Assembly: GCA_903928325.1 (NCBI GenBank)
Contig: CAIYQF010000484.1
Span: 1-11,411, forward strand
From: an uncultured beta proteobacterium
Lineage (GTDB): Bacteria > Pseudomonadota > Gammaproteobacteria > Burkholderiales > Burkholderiaceae_C
Direction: 5' to 3'
Length of the DNA stretch: 11,411 nt
The translations under genes and the position numbers were made by a program. Under the pieces are notes generated by a model. The model worked only from the letters and a program-made list of their open reading frames with translations. It ran no database searches and was not told where the DNA came from. Of this stretch, positions 6,603 through 11,411 are shown in pieces; positions within the stretch are counted from its first letter, which is position 1, and each line of letters opens with the position of its first letter.

Positions 6603-9600
6603 TTACTGGGCGGCGTCTGGTTTTGGGGTGTGGCTGACCGGTGGCAGGCCGAAAAGCCGGCGCGACCACTGCGCCAAATCATCCATATAGCAATAAACCA
6701 CTGGCACCACCACCAGGGTCAGCAAGGACGAGGTAATCACGCCGCCAATGACCGCTTGGCCCATGGGAGCACGCATTTCCGAGCCCTCGGTCAGAGCGAA
6801 GGCCAGCGGGATCATGCCGAAAATCATGGCCAGCGTGGTCATCAAAATGGGCCGCAACCGCACCTTGGCCGCCAGCAAGAGCGCAGCGCTACGGTCCAGT
6901 CCGGGAACGTGTTGGCCGCTGGGGTCCAAGTGGTCTTCGCGCGCGCGGATCGCAAAGTCGACTAGCAAAATGGCGTTTTTGGTGACCAGGCCCATGAGCA
7001 TGACCACGCCAATAACCGAGAACATAGACAAGGTGGAGTTAAAAACCATCAAGGCCAGCACCACGCCAATGAGCGTCAGAGGCAGCGCCGTCATCAGGGC
7101 CAGCGGCTGCAAAAAGCTCTTGAATTGGCTTGCCAGAATCATGTAAATGAAGATCACCGCCAGCGCCAAAGCAGAAATGGCGTAGCCAAAGGCCTCGGCC
7201 ATGTCCTTGGTGGAGCCGCTGAATTTATAGCCATAGCCTTGGGGCATGGCGATGCCATCCATAACCTTTTTGATGTCGGCAGACACCTCGCCGGCCGAGC
7301 GGCCCGACACGTTAGCGCTGATGCTGACCTCGCGCGCCATGTCGCGCCGGTTGATTTGGTTGGAGCCGGTGGTCTCCACCACCTGCGCGACCTGGTTGAG
7401 GCGCACCACGCGGGTCGATCCGTCAGCGTTGGTGCCCAAGGCAAAGGGCAGCCGATCCAGGTCTTGCGGGCTGTTGCGGGCCTCGGGGTCTAGGCGGACG
7501 TTAACGTCATAGGTCTGGTCGTCAGCGGCGCGCCAGTTGCCCACGGTTTGCCCTGCAACCAAGGTGCGTAAGTTGCTGCCGATTTGCGCCAGGTTCAGGC
7601 CCAGATCGGACGCCGCGTCGCGCCGCACTTGCACGTCGAGCGCCGGTTTGTTGGGCTTGAAGCTGGAGTCCAGATCCACCAGGCCGGGTATGTCGCGCAG
7701 CCGGGTCAGCGCCAGTGCGGTCAAGCGCTCCAGGGTTTTGGTGTCCGCGCCCTGTATGGAAAACAAAATTTGCTTGCTGCCACCCACCGAGTCCATCAAA
7801 CCGATGTGGGTGACGGTGATGCCGGGCACATGTTGTAGCCGTTCGCGCAGCGTCACAGACATGGCTTCGATGCCCAGTTTGCGCTGTTTGCGGTCCACCA
7901 GGCGGATGTAAATGCTGGCGTAAATTTTGCCCTGGGCGTTGCCGGTGTTGATGGTGGTGACGGTGTAGCGTACCTCGGGAAACGCGCGCACCATGGCCTC
8001 GACTTGGCGGGCTTTGGCCTCGGTGGCCTCCAGGGATGTGCCCACCGGTGTGTTGAAATTCAGCGTGGTTTCTGAAAAGTCCGACTTCGGCACAAACTCG
8101 GTTCCCAGCAGCGGCACCATGAAAATACTCAGGGTAAAAATGCCTACCGCCAAAAACACCGTTTTGAGCTTGTGCACCAGCGCCCAGCGCAAGATGCCCT
8201 GGTAGCCATGGGCCAGCGACTCGGTGCTGCGCTCGAACCAGCCGGTCACGCGCCCCAGCGTCTTGTCGTACCAGCCCACCGGTGGGCCGCGCAGGCTGTG
8301 GTGTTCGAGCACGGGATCGTGCCAAATACTCGACAGCATGGGGTCCAGGGTAAAGCTGACAAACATGGAGATCAGGACTGCCACCACAATCGTCAAGCCA
8401 AATTCATGGAAAAACTTGCCAATGATGCCACCCATAAAGCCAATGGGCAAAAACACCGCCACGATGGACAAGGTGGTGGCCAGCACGGCCAGCCCGATTT
8501 CCTGGGTGCCGTCCAAGGACGCCTGAAACGGCGTTTTTCCCATCTGTACGTGGCGCACGATGTTCTCGCGCACCACGATAGCGTCGTCAATGAGCAAGCC
8601 CACGCACAGGCTCATTGCCATCATGGTGATCATGTTGATGGTGAAGCCCAGCATGTACATGAACAAAAAGGTGCCAATCAGGGCAATGGGCAGCGTCAAA
8701 CCGGTAATCACGGTGGAGCGCCAAGAGTTCAAGAACAAGAACACGATCAGTACCGTTAGCAATGCGCCTTCGATCAGGGTGCGGCGCACGTTGTCCACCG
8801 ACACCCGGATTTGGCGCGACGCATCGGTAATAGGTTCTAAGCGGATGCCAGGGGGAACCTGCTTGCGCACCTCGGCCAGTGTTTTCTCTAGACCGTCGAC
8901 CACCGCAATGGTGTTGTCGTCCTGGGACTTTTGCACCGTCAGCATCAGCGTGCGTTGGCCGTTGTAGAGCGCCAGGCTCTCAATTTCTTGGGCGCCATCG
9001 CGCACCTGGGCGACCTGGTCTACCCGCACGGCCACACCGTTTTTGCGCGCCACAATGATGTTGCCGAAGTCTTCAGGCCGCAACATCCGTCCTGCAATTT
9101 GGATTACCCGCTCTTGCGTCAGCGAGCGGACGCTGCCCACGGGCAAGTCCTGGTTTTCATTGCGCACCGCGTTGACTACCTGGTCTGGGGTGATGCCCAA
9201 GGCCTCTAGCGCTTGCGGGTTCAGGTAGACGTTGATTTCACGCTTGGTGCCGCCCACCACCGTGGCCGAACCCACACCCGGCACGTTTTCCATGCGTTTT
9301 TTGAGCACCTGTTCAGCCCAGTTGGTGAGTTCCACGGGGCTGAGGACTTGTGCGTTGGCCTTGTTGTCGGGTAGCACGGCTACCGACCAAATGGCTTTGG
9401 CTGAAGGATCAAAGCGCAACACCCGCGGCTCTTTGACTTCGGCGCGCAACAGGGGTTTGACCGATGCGACTTTTTCCCGCACGTCGTCGGCCGCTTTGCG
9501 GCCATCGATGTGCAGGCCAAACTCAATCACCACCACTGACTGGCCTTCGTAGCTGCGCGAGGTCAGGGCGTTGATACCAGCGATGGAATTGACGCCTTCT

Positions 9601-9803
9601 TCGATCTTCTTAGAGACTTCACTTTCTACAATCTCGGGTGATGCGCCGGGGTAGTCGGCAATGACCACCACCACCGGAAAATCAATATTGGGGAACTGGT
9701 CGACCTGCAAGCGTTGCAGTGAAAAAACACCCAACACCACCAGGGCCAGCATCACCATGGTGGCGAAAACCGGGTTGTGCAAACTGACGCGCGTAAACCA
9801 CAT
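6603..9803 (-). CDS. RND-family multidrug efflux pump, inner-membrane permease (HAE-1/AcrB-like)
   Basis: This proton-driven inner-membrane pump works as a trimer with a periplasmic adaptor and a TolC channel. The 1066-residue product has the complete duplicated RND plan: TM1 (12-30), a large periplasmic loop (about 31-340), TM2-TM6 (about 341-489), TM7 (547-566), a second periplasmic loop (567-870) and TM8-TM12 (about 872-1038). The proton relay is intact: Asp406-Asp407 in GLLIDDAIVVREN (402-414) and Lys942 in MGLVTKNAILLVDFA (937-951). The N-terminal QFPNIDFP (36-43) and the post-TM7 GTEFVPKSDF (567-576) are typical of drug-type RND pumps. It lacks the heavy-metal (CusA-type) Met signature I would look for, so organic substrates are more likely; the actual substrate is unknown. 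It starts 5 bases after the adaptor stop, with a GGGAAG ribosome-binding site inside the adaptor end. No frameshift is apparent. Confidence 0.95.
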   Translation of the reverse strand: MWFTRVSLHNPVFATMVMLALVVLGVFSLQRLQVDQFPNIDFPVVVVIADYPGASPEIVESEVSKKIEEGVNSIAGINALTSRSYEGQSVVVIEFGLHIDGRKAADDVREKVASVKPLLRAEVKEPRVLRFDPSAKAIWSVAVLPDNKANAQVLSPVELTNWAEQVLKKRMENVPGVGSATVVGGTKREINVYLNPQALEALGITPDQVVNAVRNENQDLPVGSVRSLTQERVIQIAGRMLRPEDFGNIIVARKNGVAVRVDQVAQVRDGAQEIESLALYNGQRTLMLTVQKSQDDNTIAVVDGLEKTLAEVRKQVPPGIRLEPITDASRQIRVSVDNVRRTLIEGALLTVLIVFLFLNSWRSTVITGLTLPIALIGTFLFMYMLGFTINMITMMAMSLCVGLLIDDAIVVRENIVRHVQMGKTPFQASLDGTQEIGLAVLATTLSIVAVFLPIGFMGGIIGKFFHEFGLTIVVAVLISMFVSFTLDPMLSSIWHDPVLEHHSLRGPPVGWYDKTLGRVTGWFERSTESLAHGYQGILRWALVHKLKTVFLAVGIFTLSIFMVPLLGTEFVPKSDFSETTLNFNTPVGTSLEATEAKARQVEAMVRAFPEVRYTVTTINTGNAQGKIYASIYIRLVDRKQRKLGIEAMSVTLRERLQHVPGITVTHIGLMDSVGGSKQILFSIQGADTKTLERLTALALTRLRDIPGLVDLDSSFKPNKPALDVQVRRDAASDLGLNLAQIGSNLRTLVAGQTVGNWRAADDQTYDVNVRLDPEARNSPQDLDRLPFALGTNADGSTRVVRLNQVAQVVETTGSNQINRRDMAREVSISANVSGRSAGEVSADIKKVMDGIAMPQGYGYKFSGSTKDMAEAFGYAISALALAVIFIYMILASQFKSFLQPLALMTALPLTLIGVVLALMVFNSTLSMFSVIGVVMLMGLVTKNAILLVDFAIRAREDHLDPSGQHVPGLDRSAALLLAAKVRLRPILMTTLAMIFGMIPLAFALTEGSEMRAPMGQAVIGGVITSSLLTLVVVPVVYCYMDDLAQWSRRLFGLPPVSHTPKPDAAQ

Positions 9804-9808
9804 AGCGG

Positions 9809-10942
9809 CTACTTCCCGCTGCCGCTGCCGGTCACGGCGGTGCCGGCCATGACTGGGCCGATTTCGCCCACCAGAACCCGTGCGCCTTCGCTCACCCCGC
9901 TGACGGCCACCATGGCCTCTTGCCCCAGCTCACCGCGTTGCCCCATTTGAACGGTTTGGTGGCTGACCTTTCCGTCGGCGACCACCTGCACATAGGGCAG
10001 TGGTTTGTCGGTGCGCACGGCGCTCAGCGGCAATGCCAGTGCGCTTTGCGTCCCGGTGGCCAGCAGTCCTTGGCCAAACAGCCCCTGGCGCAGTCCGGTC
10101 GTGGGTGCGATGGCCAGGTAGACCAGCACAGCGCGTGTGCCCGCCACCGCGCTTGGGTTGGCCCGCACCACGCGGGCTACGACCGGTGTGGCGGCGCCTT
10201 CGATGCTGATTTGTGCCGTCTGCCCGACTTTGACTTGCATCGATTCGGCAGCGCTCAGGCTGGCTTCGAGTTCGAGTTGGCTCAGGTCCACAATTTCCAC
10301 CACGCGCGCGTCCACCGCCACACGCTCGCCGTTTTGCACCAGGCGCTGTGCCACCTGGCCGCCCATGGGGGCGCGAACCAGGGTGTCGTCCAGGGCTTTT
10401 TGCATCACATCAGCCCCGGCCTGCGCAGCCAGCCAGCTGGCTTGGCTAGCCGCCAAATTGGATGCCGATGCCTCCAGGCTGGTTTTGGAAATAAAGCCCT
10501 GGTCCACCAGGGCGCGGTTGTTATCAAAACTGCGTTGGGCGATGTCCACCTGGGCCTTGGCCGCCTGCGCTTGCTGCTGCGCCTGGCGCAGGCGCGCAGC
10601 GCTCTCGGTGGTGTCAATGCGGGCGATGACTTGCCCGGCTTTCACAAAGTCACCCTCGCGCACGCTGAGGTCTTGAAGTTCACCGGCCACGCGCGCTTTG
10701 ACAAAGGCCGAATTCACCGCTTTGATGGACCCGGCGATGGGCAAACCTTGTGACAAAGCCAGCATCTTCACGCTGACCACGTCGGCGTCGCCCAGTGTGA
10801 TGCTGGGAGCCGTCTTTTGGGCTTCTTGTTGTGCTTGCAGCACCTGTTTGCGCGCTTGGTAGTTTTTGAATACCGGGTAGCCCGTAGCCCCTAAGAGCAG
10901 CAATACGACCGCAGCGGCCATCCATTTCGTTCGCAGTTTCAT
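9809..10942 (-). CDS. RND efflux periplasmic adaptor (membrane fusion protein)
   Basis: This adaptor bridges the RND permease and the TolC channel across the periplasm. The 377-residue protein begins with a short basic N-terminus and one hydrophobic helix (about 8-26). There is no lipobox Cys, so it is probably anchored by an uncleaved helix rather than a lipid. Order of parts: N-terminal lipoyl half (VKARVAGELQDLSVREGDFV, 81-100), an Ala/Gln-rich coiled-coil hairpin (about 113-186), the second lipoyl half (VRAPMGGQVAQRLVQNGERV, 189-208), a beta-barrel domain (about 222-290) and a membrane-proximal domain (about 300-370). The tail is Gly/Ser-rich (TGSGSGK). The ATG at 10942 gives the membrane helix at once; the frame runs open to 11191, but that stretch belongs to the regulator gene. 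It lies 34 bases after the regulator stop and 5 bases before the pump start, as expected for an efflux operon. Confidence 0.94.
   Translation of the reverse strand: MKLRTKWMAAAVVLLLLGATGYPVFKNYQARKQVLQAQQEAQKTAPSITLGDADVVSVKMLALSQGLPIAGSIKAVNSAFVKARVAGELQDLSVREGDFVKAGQVIARIDTTESAARLRQAQQQAQAAKAQVDIAQRSFDNNRALVDQGFISKTSLEASASNLAASQASWLAAQAGADVMQKALDDTLVRAPMGGQVAQRLVQNGERVAVDARVVEIVDLSQLELEASLSAAESMQVKVGQTAQISIEGAATPVVARVVRANPSAVAGTRAVLVYLAIAPTTGLRQGLFGQGLLATGTQSALALPLSAVRTDKPLPYVQVVADGKVSHQTVQMGQRGELGQEAMVAVSGVSEGARVLVGEIGPVMAGTAVTGSGSGK
9812..9817 (-). promoter_or_regulatory. Ribosome-binding site of the RND pump gene
   Basis: GGGAAG on the minus strand lies 8 bases before the ATG at 9803, within the last codons of the adaptor gene. 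It is the clearest Shine-Dalgarno-like site in this operon. Together with the 5-base gap it points to coupled translation of adaptor and pump. Confidence 0.5.
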
Positions 10943-10976
10943 GGTGTGTTGGTATGGGTGCGCACAGGGACGCCGG

Positions 10977-11411
10977 TTAGGGTTTGATGGACAGGCCGTT
11001 GAGCAGCGCGTCAATTTGGGTGTTGAGGTATGTCCGCACGTCCAGTGGCGCGTCGGTTTCGCCGGCAAGCGAAGGGGAATTTTTCCACAGCGTGAGAAAC
11101 AAAATGGGCGCCAGCACCGTGTAGACGCCGTAGCGCGGCTCCAGGGCGCGAAACTCCTGGCGTTGCACGCCGCGCTCCAAGACTCGGGCAATCAGTTGGT
11201 GCGCAGGCCCAAGCACCTCGGTGCGGTAAAACGCGGCCAGCTCTGGAAACTGGGGCCCTTCGCTGAGAATAAGTTTGGTAATGCCGGTGCTGTGCCGGGC
11301 CTCTGCGCGCTCCCACCAGGCGTTCATGAAGGTGCGCAGCAAATCTCCCGTGGAGCCAGTGAACGCATCAATGGCTGCGTTGAACTCGGAAAACTGCCCG
11401 GAGATGTTCTC
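10977..11411 (-). CDS. TetR/AcrR-family transcriptional regulator, C-terminal ligand-binding part (partial)
   Basis: The frame is open from the right edge of the window to a TAA at 10977-10979, giving 144 visible residues. The DNA-binding helix-turn-helix, normally the first 50-60 residues of a roughly 200-residue protein, lies outside. The visible part is all-helical in composition and matches the AefR-like TetR C-terminal type: a GDLLRTFMNAWWERAEA helix, then KLILSEGPQFPELAAFYRTEVL (two overlapping stretches from about residue 45), followed by LIARVLERGVQRQEF. It probably represses the efflux operon, and possibly itself, with release by a pump substrate. This is inferred from position (34 bases upstream of the adaptor gene, same strand) and from the usual role of such neighbours. 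The operon promoter and operator should lie upstream of this gene, outside the window. There is no sign of a break in the visible part. Confidence 0.88.
   Translation of the reverse strand, partial: ENISGQFSEFNAAIDAFTGSTGDLLRTFMNAWWERAEARHSTGITKLILSEGPQFPELAAFYRTEVLGPAHQLIARVLERGVQRQEFRALEPRYGVYTVLAPILFLTLWKNSPSLAGETDAPLDVRTYLNTQIDALLNGLSIKP

Noticed and set aside
8172..8759. A 195-codon plus-strand open frame opposite the RND pump gene
   Set aside because: Its His/Gln/Gly-rich translation mirrors the codons for the pump's membrane helices. Nothing suggests selection on it.
9920..10753. A 277-codon plus-strand open frame opposite the adaptor gene
   Set aside because: It is long only because GC-rich third positions suppress stops on the opposite strand. 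No motif or start signal supports it, and the adaptor is unmistakable.

Overview
The window reads as ordinary chromosomal DNA of a Gram-negative betaproteobacterium, most likely Burkholderiales and close to Comamonadaceae (Rhodoferax/Polaromonas-like). This rests on the high GC content, the GC-rich third codon positions, the LPS-core genes, and an isoaspartyl-methyltransferase-like gene / rhodanese / TolC trio that I recall as typical of that family. The placement comes from memory of gene families, not from a search. Coding density is very high. No gene-free stretch exceeds 300 bases; the largest gap, 116-272, holds only weak signals. I see no tRNA, rRNA, insertion sequence, CRISPR array, phage gene or attachment site.

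Left part, plus strand (1-3996). The last 37 codons of a probable membrane protein enter from the left edge. After a 157-base gap comes a compact envelope-polysaccharide unit: a phosphomannomutase/phosphoglucomutase (AlgC type, 273-1655), LPS heptosyltransferase I (waaC, 1673-2692) and Kdo transferase (waaA, 2689-3996). The gaps are 17 bases and then a 4-base ATGA stop/start overlap, so the three are very probably one operon. AlgC-type enzymes make hexose-1-phosphates for LPS and exopolysaccharide. WaaA attaches Kdo to lipid A, and WaaC adds the first heptose to Kdo.

Right part, minus strand (4018-11411). Six genes face the LPS unit and meet it tail to tail with 21 bases between stop codons. 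In transcription order they are a TetR-family regulator (N-terminus outside the window), an RND periplasmic adaptor, an RND inner-membrane pump, a protein-L-isoaspartate-methyltransferase-like protein, a single-domain rhodanese and a TolC-family outer-membrane channel. The gaps are 34, 5, 38, 23 and 46 bases, so one long transcript is plausible. The operon would then encode all three parts of a tripartite efflux pump plus its likely repressor, with two cytoplasmic enzymes lying between the pump and the channel.

Nothing here is a convincing undescribed system. The points most worth checking are a methyltransferase that lacks the usual PIMT active-site motif, the two enzymes embedded in the efflux unit, a Lys-to-Asn change in the WaaC donor site, and enlarged Ser/Thr-rich loops in the TolC homologue.
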